Assembly (NCBI GenBank): GCA_026770585.1
Contig: MU647310.1
Location: 12,160-30,397, forward strand
Reading direction: 5' to 3'
Origin: Baffinella frigidus
Lineage: Eukaryota > Cryptophyceae > Cryptomonadales > Baffinellaceae
DNA: 18,238 nt
Shown here piece after piece: positions 16,074-17,660 of the stretch. How positions within the stretch are numbered: position 1 is the first letter of the stretch; the number at the start of each line of letters is the position of its first letter. A program made the translations under genes and the position numbers. Under the pieces are notes generated by a model. It did not search any database. It saw only the letters and a program-made list of their open reading frames with translations, and had not been told where the DNA came from.

Positions 16074-17222
16074 TAGGGTTTGGGGTTTAGGGACTAGGGA
16101 AGGGTGCAGGGTGCAGGGTGCAGGGTGTAGGGTGTAGGGTTTAGGGTTTAGGGTTTAGGGTTGAGGGTTTAGGGTTGAGATTTTAGGGTTTGGGGTTTAG
16201 TGTTTAGTGTTTAGGATTTCGGATTTCGGATTTAGGGTTTAGGGTTTAGGCTTTAGAGTTTAGGGTTTAGGGTTTAGGGTTTAGGGTTTAGGGTTTAGGG
16301 TTTAGGGTTTAGGGTTTAGGGTTGAGGGTTGAGGTTGCAGGGTTCAGGATTTAGGTTTAGGGTTCAGGATGTAGGGTTCAGGGTTTAGGGTTTAGGGTTT
16401 AGGGTTTGAGGTTTATGGTTTTGGGTTTGGGGTTTATGGTTTCGGGTTTGGGGGTTCGGGTTTCGGGTGTTGTTGGAGTCTCTGATGACCTGCATCAGGT
16501 CCTTCAGCGCCCTCGCGCCGTACCTGGTTTCGAGTTTCGGGTTTCGGGTTTCGGGTTTCGGATTTCGGATTTCGAGTTTCGGGTTTTGGGTTTCGGGTTC
16601 AGGGTTTGGGGTTAAGGAAACGACACACAGTACCTGCCAGTCAGACAGGTCAGCTAGAAACCGGTTCCGGTTGGAGTATCTTTCGGCGCCAGCTTATCAA
16701 ACACGCCGCTTCAAACACGTCCTCTCTCACACTGCGGTGCCAGCATGTCAAATATGCCGGACCACTCCCGCCCCCACTCTCACACTTAGTTTCGAAAATG
16801 TCCAGCTCTGGATGCCTTTCTCAACCCCTTAAAGAGTTTTATCTCCCCACCTTTTAGATACAAGGTCCCTTCCGTAACGACACCGGGTGGCGCACGTACG
16901 TGCCCATCGATTTCCCTCTCAGAGAGGGAGGTGCTTTGGGGTTTGGGGTTTAGGGTTTAGGGTTTAGGGTTTAGGGTTTGGGGTTTAGGGTTTAGGGTTT
17001 GGGTTCTAGGTTTTAGGGTTAAGGGTTTAGGGTTTAGGATTTAGGGTTAGGGTTTAGGGTTTAGGGTTTAGAGTTTAGAGTTTAAAGTAGGTTTTAGGGT
17101 TTAGGATTCAGGGTTCAGGGTCTAGGATTTTGGGTTGAGGGTTTGGGCGACGCGTACATGCCATCGACCGCGAACGACCGCAGCGCATCGCTCCCGGCCG
17201 TCCCTGTCACCTTTCTGTCTCC
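443..17222 (-). CDS. Strawberry notch (SBNO/FGT1)-like gene, internal part, 14 exons
   Basis: A split gene read on the minus strand from 17222 to 443. The 14 proposed exons total 858 nt (286 codons); every intron is GT-AG, every split codon closes, and the joined frame has no stop. Seen: motifs in the order of the C-terminal helicase-like region of strawberry notch proteins, namely GDR, VDGMYGARAL, NRLLGLP, NKYDEGILDL, KWERAEVLL, GYYL, KNMRPCNG and WEVAWNAS. Known: SBNO1/2 and plant FORGETTER1 are large nuclear SNF2/DExD-box-type proteins acting in chromatin and transcription control; recalled human and plant counterparts include KFLNRILG and RFLNRLLGLP, and RYDMGILDL. Inferred: a full gene extends beyond both window ends, with the N-terminal ATPase half upstream (above 17222). 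No start or stop codon lies in the window. Intron phases after exons 1-13 are 2,0,0,0,0,0,2,2,0,1,0,0,2. Exons 11-14 are less certain, and the segment between exons 12 and 13 may lack an exon. Confidence 0.82.
619..744. mobile_element. MITE family 1 (CCACGCC ends), copy 1
   Basis: 126 bp with inverted ends CCACGCCAGAGGGCTCGAG, flanked by CA on both sides (617-618, 745-746). It is the reverse-orientation relative of 9234-9359, the same length and similar throughout. No coding capacity, so mobilised in trans if at all. Confidence 0.88.
797..936. mobile_element. MITE with 53-bp inverted ends and AAGT duplication
   Basis: 140 bp starting TTATCCGGGG and ending CCCCGGATAA, with perfectly inverted arms (797-849 and 884-936) around a 34-bp A/T-rich loop. 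A 4-bp AAGT duplication flanks it at 793-796 and 937-940. The perfect arms suggest a young insertion. Confidence 0.9.
998..1125. repeat. Purine-rich GA/GGGA low-complexity tract
   Basis: A nearly pure purine run of GAGAGAG and GGGAGGGAGG on the plus strand, inside intron 13. Open frames over it are composition artefacts. Confidence 0.9.
1270..1402. mobile_element. Palindromic family 2, rearranged copy
   Basis: Half-elements of the CCTACGGTAGGAGGTCCTAG / CCCCATTTTCAGGCCGT family arranged in tandem: the CTAACTACCCCATTTTC module occurs three times (1310, 1347, 1369). It lacks the left half of the palindrome and looks like a partly deleted, internally duplicated copy. Confidence 0.75.
1421..1461 (-). 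CDS. Tentative SBNO-like exon 13 (VVRVQPTQSTGAA)
   Basis: A 41-bp candidate: VVRVQPTQSTGAA plus AG, which the G of exon 14 completes to Arg. The acceptor has a good pyrimidine tract (acctctctacccgcag); the donor is GCAAG|gtgccc. The peptide could align with the late VIRIETT-type strand of FORGETTER1, or with the segment before the VVGG motif. A second open frame reads AKHRRSKVPFLH across the same bases. Confidence 0.5.
1557..1718. mobile_element. Palindromic family 2, full copy
   Basis: 162-bp near-perfect palindrome: ATAGGCTAACGGCCTGAAAA at the left, its reverse complement at the right, and a short asymmetric loop (ACTTTTTGGTCCTAGGATCC) in the middle. Same family as 5001-5161 and 7541-7700, with the loop in the opposite orientation. 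Confidence 0.85.
1862..1951 (+). repeat. Telomere-like heptamers (TTTAGGG/TTTCGGG variants)
   Basis: About a dozen degenerate 7-mers on the plus strand: TTTAGGG, TTCAGGG, TTTATGG and TTTCGGG. Too degenerate for a telomere end. Confidence 0.85.
2311..2460. mobile_element. Inverted-repeat element, CTATTTTAGGCAT family, copy 1
   Basis: About 150 bp with ends related to AATTTCGGACCA-ACC-AGAATCTG inverted at 2315-2337 and 2428-2456. The interior carries GCTATCTTAGG, GCTATTTTAGGCAT and GCTATCTTACGCC. An inverted copy lies at 9574-9720 and a fragment at 6958-6998. No clear target duplication was found. Confidence 0.75.
2723..2883. mobile_element. Dispersed element with CCACACAGCGGAC ends, copy 1
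   Basis: Ends CCACACAGCGGACTTTCAAG and CTTCGTAGCCCGCTGTGCGG are imperfectly inverted. The interior shares CCTACGGTAGGCAACC and GGGGGTTCCTAC with 14509-14642, and in inverse orientation with 8329-8434. Longer direct repeats (2648-2692 and 2868-2914) flank it. Confidence 0.7.
3041..3205. mobile_element. Inverted-repeat element with AGAGCGCTTGCGGG ends
   Basis: 165 bp; the arms AGAGCGCTTGCGGGAAAACT and AGTTTTCCCGCAAGCGCTCT continue imperfectly for about 38 bp. The interior (CCATCTAAACGAATCTGGTAC) also occurs in the CCACTTAGCAGC family. A partial copy is at 10976-11090. A 95-aa minus-strand ORF overlapping it is not matched to any family. Confidence 0.75.
3207..3452. repeat. Direct duplication (182-bp period) around a half palindrome
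   Basis: 3207-3272 and 3389-3452 share GAGTAATAA(G/A)GA(C/A)GAAGAGG, ATCCAC(G/A)AG(C/T)AAACACTTC and nearby sequence. Between them lies half of a family 2 palindrome (3281-3357), beginning at the family's loop and running to the right end only. Confidence 0.75.
3453..4256. other. Intron 12 sequence without a recognised element
   Basis: Mixed-composition sequence inside intron 12. It contains short repeats (GTCAACTT near 4036-4250; ACAAATACATCATATG at 3540, shared with 5777) and a few short inverted repeats. I found no convincing exon here, although an exon missing from the model between exons 12 and 13 could be hiding in it. Confidence 0.5.
4300..4347 (-). CDS. Tentative SBNO-like exon 12 (RRWEVAWNASKSTLKE)
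   Basis: A 48-bp, phase 0 candidate: RRWEVAWNASKSTLKE. The acceptor is gtgacctgacag; the donor GAA|gtggtc is weak. W-E-x-x-(Y/W)-x-x-S matches the family's WEDEYEVSS-type motif. The frame continues open as VVCPQLRNPSS, and a later donor (TCA|gttggg) is possible, so the 3' border is uncertain. Confidence 0.5.
4757..4854. repeat. 95-bp dispersed repeat, copy 1
   Basis: About 90% identical to 7409-7502, around AACCAGCGTCAGCGCCGCAC and CGGCCGCTCATACGAGC. Both copies lie a short distance left of a family 2 palindrome. One minus-strand frame is open in both (SYERPT-x-GT-x-V-x-QC), but it fits no place in the gene model. Confidence 0.8.
5001..5161. mobile_element. Palindromic family 2, full copy
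   Basis: Left half CCAACGGCCTGAAAATGGGG, right half its inverse ending CAGGCCGTTACCCTA, with loop GATCCTAGGACCAAAAAGTC in the centre. The same element as 1557-1718 but with the loop reversed. It accounts for a 156-aa plus-strand ORF and a 111-aa minus-strand ORF here. Confidence 0.85.
5278..5309 (-). CDS. Tentative SBNO-like exon 11 (GYWRTLAREST)
   Basis: A 32-bp candidate: GA completing Gly, then YWRTLAREST. The acceptor is catgcacag, the donor CACG|gtcaga. It would follow RPCN-G with the R-x-(M/L) segment of the family. The same bases in another frame read ILENVGKGKHGQK, which also looks protein-like; only phase agreement with exons 10 and 12 favours the first. A perfect 46-bp copy of acceptor, exon and donor lies at 7289-7334. 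Confidence 0.45.
5340..5478. mobile_element. CCACTTAGCAGC family, copy 1
   Basis: 139 bp with ends CCACTTAGCAGCGGCCGAG and CCCCGGTGGCTGCTAATTGG. The interior has a C-run, a hairpin (CCGCGGGAAACGCGG) and ATTCTAGTACAAATCGTTTT followed by GATGGACTG. Relatives are at 10220-10359, 11379-11519 and 11691-11781. Confidence 0.8.
5468..5945. repeat. Large inverted duplication with a CCCTACA array
   Basis: Left arm 5468-5608 and right arm 5840-5945 are inverted copies. Each carries CTAATTGGAAGGGAGAGCG, GGCCAGGTTGCTCCTCAACC, a heptamer block and TCGCGTTT/AAACGCGA sequence. The left arm has about eight CCCTACA units (5518-5577), the right arm only three TGTAGGG units, so the array changed length after duplication. 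The left arm overlaps the right end of the 5340-5478 element. The 230-bp spacer shows no gene. Confidence 0.85.
6188..6287. mobile_element. TA-flanked MITE family 3, copy 1
   Basis: 100 bp with ends TCCCTTAAGTGGCC and GGTCACTTGAGGGA, flanked by TA on both sides (6186-6187, 6288-6289). The interior has CCCTACCGTAGGGCCCTAGG and CTGCCTAGGACCTC. The TA duplication and short ends suit a Tc1/mariner-type non-autonomous element (inference). Confidence 0.88.
6357..6457. mobile_element. TA-flanked MITE family 3, copy 2 (inverted)
   Basis: 101 bp, reverse orientation relative to copies 1 and 3, with TA at 6355-6356 and 6458-6459. It has a subterminal GCCGGTCAAATTTGACCGGC palindrome at one end. Confidence 0.88.
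6688..6787. mobile_element. TA-flanked MITE family 3, copy 3
   Basis: 100 bp with TA at 6686-6687 and 6788-6789. Same orientation as copy 1, but its right side is of the GGTCAATTTTGACCGGC type seen in copy 2. Confidence 0.88.
7062..7113 (-). CDS. SBNO-like exon 10 (WRGASYKNMRPCN)
   Basis: A 52-bp exon: MHTEWRGASYKNMRPCN plus G. The acceptor is cttcggcgcag, the donor AACG|gtaaca. YKNMRPCNG aligns with the F-K-I-V-RP-x-x-G strand of the family. Other frames across this interval are also open, so the assignment rests on the motif and phase. A fragment of the exon end with its donor recurs at 6946-6957. Confidence 0.62.
7289..7334. repeat. Perfect copy of proposed exon 11 with both splice sites
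   Basis: 46 bp identical to 5271-5316, covering exactly the acceptor end, the 32-bp exon and the donor start. It lies in intron 9, upstream of exon 10 in the gene's sense. It sits in the loop of a short inverted repeat (TTGGCCAAATGGAGGTT at 7272-7288 and its inverse at 7340-7356). Confidence 0.85.
7409..7502. repeat. 95-bp dispersed repeat, copy 2
   Basis: Partner of 4757-4854. Its right flank (GGTATCACCAGCCACATTGT, then CTGCGAC) is itself repeated with changes at 7747-7780, on the far side of the palindrome at 7541-7700. Confidence 0.8.
7541..7700. mobile_element. Palindromic family 2, full copy
   Basis: 160 bp from TAGGCTAACGG to CCGTTAGCCTA with the loop GATCCTCGGACCAAAAAGTC. Its outer flanks (CACTTTCA left, TTAACTTCA right) match, in reverse, the flanks of the 1557-1718 copy, so the true element extends some 8-10 bp beyond the palindrome. 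Confidence 0.87.
7947..8007 (-). CDS. SBNO-like exon 9 (GYYLHDTGKHGGTEVILYLK)
   Basis: A 61-bp exon: T completing Ser, then GYYLHDTGKHGGTEVILYLK. The acceptor is actgtccctgcag (strong pyrimidine tract) and the donor CTCAAG|gtagcg. It corresponds to the DGF-Y/F-x-S...R/K-x-x-x-ILA/V strand of SBNO proteins. The frame stays open beyond the donor (VAPDGPIVRKKEQ), so a longer exon is conceivable. The short form joins exon 10 in phase 0 with the spacing expected before the RP-x-x-G motif. Confidence 0.7.
8097..8238. mobile_element. Inverted-repeat element with TCCGAGTAAA ends and G/C runs
   Basis: 142 bp; TCCGAGTAAA at the left and TTTACTCGGA at the right. Nested inside are inverted CCCCCCCAAAATTTCACAT-type and GTGAAATTTCAAGGGGGG segments, so most of the element can fold. 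No clear target duplication. Confidence 0.7.
8277..8480. repeat. 45-bp direct repeats around an inverse family fragment
   Basis: GAGACGCGAG(C/A)AGGAAGGC and the following 25 bp occur at 8277 and again at 8437 (160 bp apart, about 80% identical). Between them, 8329-8434 is an inverse-orientation fragment of the CCACACAGCGGAC element (CCTACGGGTTGCCTACCGTA). Confidence 0.75.
8705..8800 (-). CDS. SBNO-like exon 8 (KWERAEVLLRERVEK)
   Basis: A 96-bp exon: G completing Arg, then VSQSLKWERAEVLLRERVEK and TKHEKQKTDDL, then AG. The acceptor is ttgctggcag and the donor CTCAG|gtacac. It matches the family's V-x-x-G-x-(S/T)WE-x-A segment, followed by a charged helix leading to the DGF/YY motif. The frame also stays open past the donor to a TAA at 8659, so a terminal exon is possible. 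Splicing is preferred because AG joins the T of exon 9 to give DDL-S-GYYL, as in relatives. Confidence 0.75.
8909..8946. repeat. 38-bp near-perfect palindrome
   Basis: GGTCACGTACCTG through GGGATATCCC to CAGGTACGTGACC with one mismatched pair. It lies about 100 bp upstream of exon 8 in the gene's sense. It could be a miniature fold-back remnant or a site for a dimeric protein; nothing else supports either. Confidence 0.8.
9038..9213. repeat. Perfect 33-bp direct repeat flanking a MITE
   Basis: 9038-9070 and 9181-9213 are identical (GGTCAAAAAGAAGATTCATC then CCAACTCTGGGAG), 143 bp apart, on either side of the family 1 element at 9074-9174. The identity implies a recent local duplication. Confidence 0.9.
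9074..9174. mobile_element. MITE family 1, short copy
   Basis: 101 bp with CCACGCCAGAGT at the left and AATCTGGCGTGG at the right, and AA on both sides (9072-9073, 9175-9176). The interior has the GTCGCCAAAAGTCA and GTCAAAAGTCAA modules also found in 11829-11954 and 13120-13245. Confidence 0.85.
9234..9359. mobile_element. MITE family 1, inverse partner of copy 1
   Basis: 126 bp, ends CCACGCCAGAGGGCTCGA and TCGAGCCCTCTGGCGTGG, with CA on both sides (9232-9233, 9360-9361). An internal perfect palindrome CACGCCAGATCTGGCGTG (9305-9322) repeats the terminal motif head to head. Confidence 0.88.
9437..9557. mobile_element. MITE family 1, degenerate copy
   Basis: About 121 bp: left end TGACGCCAAAGTCT, right end CCCTGGCGTGG, with the GTCGCCAAAAGTCAATTTCC interior module. 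No target duplication is recognisable, consistent with age. Plus-strand CCCTAAC-type heptamers (9386-9436) precede it. Confidence 0.65.
9574..9720. mobile_element. CTATTTTAGGCAT family, copy 2 (inverted)
   Basis: Inverse copy of 2311-2460, similar along its length: ACATACCAGAATCTGTCC, AAGGCGTAAGATAGCATC, TGCCTAAAATAGCAAATAC and CTAAGATAGCGGAACAGA. Confidence 0.8.
9757..9950. repeat. 37-bp tandem array
   Basis: Five units of 37 bp (CCGGATCCAGGTCGAATCTG then GGAAGGTGGGGAGGAGA); ACCGGA-type starts at 9776, 9813, 9850 and 9923. A fourth-to-fifth-unit insertion is A-rich (GAAGAAAAAGAAG). A stray unit at 10195-10217 joins a fragment of exon 7. Confidence 0.87.
10220..10359. mobile_element. CCACTTAGCAGC family, copy 2
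   Basis: 140 bp with ends CCACTTAGCAGCGACCGAAG and CTCGGTGGCGGCTAAGTGG. The interior has a C-run, ATTCTCGGGGGGAAATTCC and GATTCTGGCACAAATAGTTT. It sits between two fragments of exon 7, just downstream of the exon in the gene's sense. Confidence 0.82.
10373..10500 (-). CDS. SBNO-like exon 7 (ARLDNKYDEGILDL)
   Basis: The longest exon: 128 bp, 42 codons plus AG. It starts ARLDNKYDEGILDLEGG, continues SNIFQKPVVLFECPR and ends LGAQMLATSI. The acceptor is gccgccaacag, the donor ATCAG|gtcttg. The string K/R-YD-x-GILDL is a signature of the strawberry notch C-terminal domain. The head with its acceptor is duplicated 264 bp upstream (10697-10775, reading NENDEGILDL); parts of the tail recur at 10145-10195 and 10068-10102. 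This copy is the only one open from acceptor to donor. Confidence 0.85.
10433..10912. repeat. 264-bp duplication with (GA)n and (GT)n microsatellites
   Basis: Two units start CTTCTGGAAGATGTTGGACC at 10432 and 10696. Each holds the exon 7 head and acceptor followed by a GA run and a GT run. The left unit contains the intact exon 7 head; the right unit is its upstream copy. The GA runs differ in purity and the GT runs in length. Confidence 0.9.
10976..11090. mobile_element. Partial copy of the AGAGCGCTTGCGGG element
   Basis: CGTTCGGGAAAACTTGGCCG, then ATTTCAAGAAGATT and CCGTCTAAACGATTCTGGTAC align with the left and middle of 3041-3205; the right arm is missing. Confidence 0.7.
11130..11272. 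repeat. Inverted and direct GGTCCTAGGGGG modules
   Basis: GGGTCCTATGGGGATGGCGG (11136), its inverse AAACCGCCCTCCCCCTAGGA (11195) and a second direct copy GGGTCCTAGGGGGGTGGCGG (11249) make two alternative hairpins with one shared middle strand. Confidence 0.75.
11379..11519. mobile_element. CCACTTAGCAGC family, copy 3
   Basis: Reverse orientation relative to copy 2: CCACTTAGCAGCCACCAAGG to CGTTCGCTGCTAAGTG, with GCAGTCCATCTAAACGATTT and a C-run inside. Confidence 0.8.
11661..11811. repeat. Direct repeats around a truncated CCACTTAGCAGC copy
   Basis: 11691-11781 is the right two-thirds of the family in the orientation of copy 3. GTGGTGGAGCAGGTGAGAAC plus CACGCTCTG at 11661-11689 recurs with changes at 11780-11811, so a host segment is repeated on both sides of the truncated element. 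Confidence 0.7.
11829..11954. mobile_element. MITE family 1, copy with TA duplication
   Basis: 126 bp, ends CCACGCCAGAGT and ACTCTGGCGTGG, flanked by TA on both sides (11827-11828, 11955-11956). Its interior (CCGTATGTGGATACGG hairpin, GTATTTGACTTTTGAAAA) is the inverse of 13120-13245. Confidence 0.9.
12060..12330. repeat. (GA)n-rich low-complexity tract
   Basis: GAGAGA runs with AGCTAGAGACAGCGAAATAG and GATAGAGA modules repeated at 12190 and 12260. In the gene's sense this is a TC-rich run starting right after the exon 6 donor. Confidence 0.9.
12331..12393 (-). CDS. SBNO-like exon 6 (VELQAPVVDVFAAMMEAHIE)
   Basis: A 63-bp, phase 0 exon of 21 codons: VELQAPVVDVFAAMMEAHIE then R. The acceptor is ccgaagcag, the donor CGG|gttcgc. 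It follows the LLGLP of exon 5 and aligns with the IQN-x-LF-x-x-F amphipathic helix of the family. The GA microsatellite begins right at the donor side. A decayed tail copy (AAMTVAHIEK plus a donor-like gtatca) lies further along the intron at 12019-12055. Confidence 0.75.
12407..12514. repeat. Two 54-bp tandem units
   Basis: GTATACGTTGTACACTTGGT at 12421 and GTATACGTTGTATACTTGGT at 12475, each followed by G(A/G)TATACGAC. It adjoins the exon 6 acceptor. Confidence 0.85.
12541..12910. repeat. 12-bp CCTCACATTACA array with an inserted inverted-repeat element
   Basis: Degenerate 12-bp units run from 12541 to 12690 and resume at 12882. Between them, 12701-12865 is a 165-bp inverted-repeat element with ends GACGCAACCT and AGGTTGCGTC; its arms AGTTTTGTAA...CTCGTTCTGGTACAAATTAT are nearly perfect. 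The element looks inserted into the array. Confidence 0.82.
13120..13245. mobile_element. MITE family 1, copy with empty-site paralogue
   Basis: 126 bp, ends CCACGCCAGAGT and ACTCTGGCGTGG, with GG on both sides (13118-13119, 13246-13247). The flanks GGGTGTCAGG and GGCTGACCGGCAGG are contiguous in the paralogue GGGTGTCGGGGCTGACCGG at 13602-13620, which shows the uninserted state. Confidence 0.92.
13287..13450. repeat. 12-bp units in a 72-bp higher-order repeat
   Basis: CCTCAAATTACC at 13287 and 13359 start two 72-bp blocks of CACATTACCCCT-type 12-mers that include CCCCTCTCATG and ACATCACACATGACATT variants. Same 12-mer family as 12541-12690. Confidence 0.87.
13618..13674 (-). CDS. SBNO-like exon 5 (KNVKKMLNRLLGLP)
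   Basis: A 57-bp, phase 0 exon of 19 codons: QDDKNKNVKKMLNRLLGLP. This is the most diagnostic exon: FLNR-I/L-LG-L/M is a hallmark of strawberry notch proteins. The acceptor is cctaaag, preceded immediately by CCCTAAA-type heptamers; a second possible acceptor three bases further in (cctaaagcag) would remove one Gln. The donor is CCG|gtcagc. The exon tail with its donor recurs at 13246-13272, next to a MITE insertion. Confidence 0.85.
13681..14217 (+). repeat. Telomere-like heptamer array filling intron 4
   Basis: Plus-strand 7-mers fill almost the whole intron between exons 5 and 4. TTTGTGG and TTTGGGG types lie at 13700-13900, near-perfect TTTAGGG at 13957-14040 and TTTATGG at 14092-14160. 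In the gene's sense they read CCCTAAA, CCATAAA and CCACAAA. Confidence 0.92.
14222..14293 (-). CDS. SBNO-like exon 4 (FVDKAEDFGNFCAKV)
   Basis: A 72-bp, phase 0 exon of 24 codons: FVDKAEDFGNFCAKVNSEFV then KLDL. The acceptor is cgcgaacag after a C/T-rich run; the donor CTG|gtcc passes straight into CCCTAA heptamers. It corresponds to the EF-x-x-KA...L...VG helix before the FLNR motif in FORGETTER1 (recalled). The opposite strand also has an open frame here (78 aa from 14216), taken as a shadow. The exon could start further upstream at gattgaag, but then the phase does not fit exon 3. Confidence 0.75.
14492..14659. mobile_element. CCTACGGTAGGCAACC element with 17-bp flanking repeats
   Basis: AATCGCAGGAGAGCCAG occurs perfectly at 14492-14508 and 14643-14659, flanking 134 bp related to 2767-2883 (GGACCCTACGGTAGGCAACC, GGGGGTTCCTACTGATAAGG, CTTCGTAGCCCGCTGTG). 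The repeats may be a target duplication or a local tandem duplication. Confidence 0.75.
14730..14902. mobile_element. MITE family 1 relative with CCACGCAAGAG ends
   Basis: 173 bp, ends CCACGCAAGAGTGTAG and CTACACTCTTGCGTGG, CA on both sides (14728-14729, 14903-14904). Its ends differ from family 1 by a few bases but the terminal CCACGC and the 2-bp duplication are the same. An internal AAATAGTCAGATCTGACTATTT palindrome covers 14847-14868. Confidence 0.87.
14941..15010. repeat. 20-bp tandem repeat, four units
   Basis: CAACGGCTGTAATGATAAGT-type units start at 14941, 14961, 14981 and 15001; the last is partial. Confidence 0.88.
15062..15208 (+). repeat. TTTCGGG heptamer array with GGATGC punctuation
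   Basis: Plus-strand GGTTTCGGG and GGTTCCGGG 7-mers, interrupted repeatedly by GGATGC(A/G)GG. A point variant (A to C) of the TTTAGGG unit. Confidence 0.9.
15497..15875 (+). repeat. Mixed heptamer array of intron 3
   Basis: TTTCGGG/TTCCGGG at 15497-15560, TTTAGGG at 15568-15766 (about ten perfect units near 15675), then TTTCGGG again at 15801-15870. The two decayed exon 3 tails (15461-15490, 15768-15800) mark the borders between array types. Confidence 0.9.
15881..15949 (-). CDS. SBNO-like exon 3 (VIGDPNNATADLFKFE)
   Basis: A 69-bp, phase 0 exon of 23 codons: VIGDPNNATADLFKFE then IPESVYT. The acceptor is ccctgaactag, directly at the edge of telomere-like heptamers; the donor is ACG|gtactc. 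It fills the variable linker between the YG-x-x-AL helix and the EF-x-x-KA helix of the family. Its 3' part with the donor recurs twice downstream in the gene (15768-15800 and 15461-15490), both decayed. Confidence 0.7.
15955..16480 (+). repeat. Telomere-like heptamer array filling intron 2
   Basis: TTTAGGG, TTTGGGG, TTGAGGG, TGCAGGG and TGTAGGG units from a few bases after the exon 3 acceptor to near the exon 2 donor, with about ten perfect TTTAGGG units at 16258-16320. Confidence 0.92.
16490..16523 (-). CDS. SBNO-like exon 2 (YGARALKDLMQ)
   Basis: A 34-bp exon: one G completing Met, then YGARALKDLMQ. Its acceptor (gaaaccag) lies at the end of an array of CCCGAAA-type heptamers. The donor is CAG|gtcatc. 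It corresponds to the K/A-YG-x-x-AL-x-x-M helix of SBNO1 and FORGETTER1 (recalled). The first 21 intron bases still resemble the start of exon 3 at 17 of 21 positions, so the reading frame could seem to run on as VIRDSNN; no donor follows that extension. Confidence 0.75.
16527..16612 (+). repeat. TTTCGGG heptamers at the exon 2 acceptor
   Basis: GTTTCGGG and GATTTCGGA units begin directly at the exon 2 acceptor and would supply its pyrimidine-rich, CCCGAAA side in the gene's sense. Confidence 0.88.
16613..16930. other. Middle of intron 1 with weak 53-bp repeat
   Basis: Non-heptamer sequence. GCCAGCTTATCAAACACGCC at 16689 and GCCAGCATGTCAAATATGCC at 16739 start two diverged units of about 50 bp. 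A short palindrome AACCGGTTCCGGTT lies at 16660. ORFs of 83-121 aa on the plus strand show no recognisable motif. Confidence 0.6.
16934..17146 (+). repeat. TTTAGGG-type array in intron 1
   Basis: Mostly TTTAGGG and TTTGGGG units up to about 12 bp from the exon 1 donor. Confidence 0.92.
17158..17222 (-). CDS. SBNO-like exon 1 (GDR segment)
   Basis: A 65-bp exon of 21 codons plus AT. It reads GDRKVTGTAGSDALRSFAVD then G, and the final AT joins the G of exon 2 to make Met. The acceptor is ccactgcag and the donor is CAT|gtacgc. The peptide matches the stretch that follows the LGAL-T-x-GDRR motif in strawberry notch proteins, where an F/Y-x-x-D segment leads into YG-x-x-AL. Acceptor and exon head recur upstream at about 17446, 17525 and 17584 as decayed tandem copies. 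This copy is chosen because only it continues into FAVDG and a phase-compatible donor. Confidence 0.75.
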
Positions 17223-17334
17223 CTGCAGTGGTGTTCAGGGTTCAGAGTTCCTACGCCAGAAGCCGCTTTGATGCAAGTTGTCTTCACCGTGAGCACTGGG
17301 TACCCACACGGTGGACTCTCTCTCTCTCTCTCGC

Positions 17335-17379
<45 letters not shown>

Positions 17380-17660
17380 GTCTCGCTCACTCTCTCTCTC
17401 TCTGCAGCGCATCGCTCCCCGCCGTCCCTGTCACCTTCCTGTCTCCCTGCAGTGGTGTTGAGGGTTTATGGTTTCTTCGCCGGAGGCGCGATGCTACCTG
17501 CCGTCCCTGTCACCTTTCTATCTCCCTGCAGAGGTGTTGAGGGTTCAGTGTTCCTACGCCAGAAGCGCACCTTTCTGTCTCCCTGCAGTGGTGTTGATGG
17601 TTGAGGGTTCCTCCACCAGACGCGCGTCCCTGCTCGCCGTCCCTGTCACCTTCCAGTCTT
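17182..17660. repeat. About 79-bp tandem units carrying the exon 1 acceptor
   Basis: Units share GCCGTCCCTGTCACCTTTCT, GTCTCCCTGCAGTGGTGTTG and a TTCCTACGCCAGAAGC end; the CCGTCCCTG core is at 17198, 17422, 17501 and 17637, with a shortened unit at 17568. On the minus strand each is a splice acceptor followed by the GDRKVTGTAG head of exon 1. Confidence 0.88.
17313..17403. repeat. (CT)n and (CTGT)n microsatellite
   Basis: CT runs flank about nine CTGT units, embedded within one unit of the 79-bp array. Confidence 0.95.

Noticed and set aside
13957-16480. Chromosome end (telomere) suggested by TTTAGGG arrays
   Set aside because: The arrays are short, degenerate, repeatedly interrupted and lie inside a gene; coding sequence continues on both sides.
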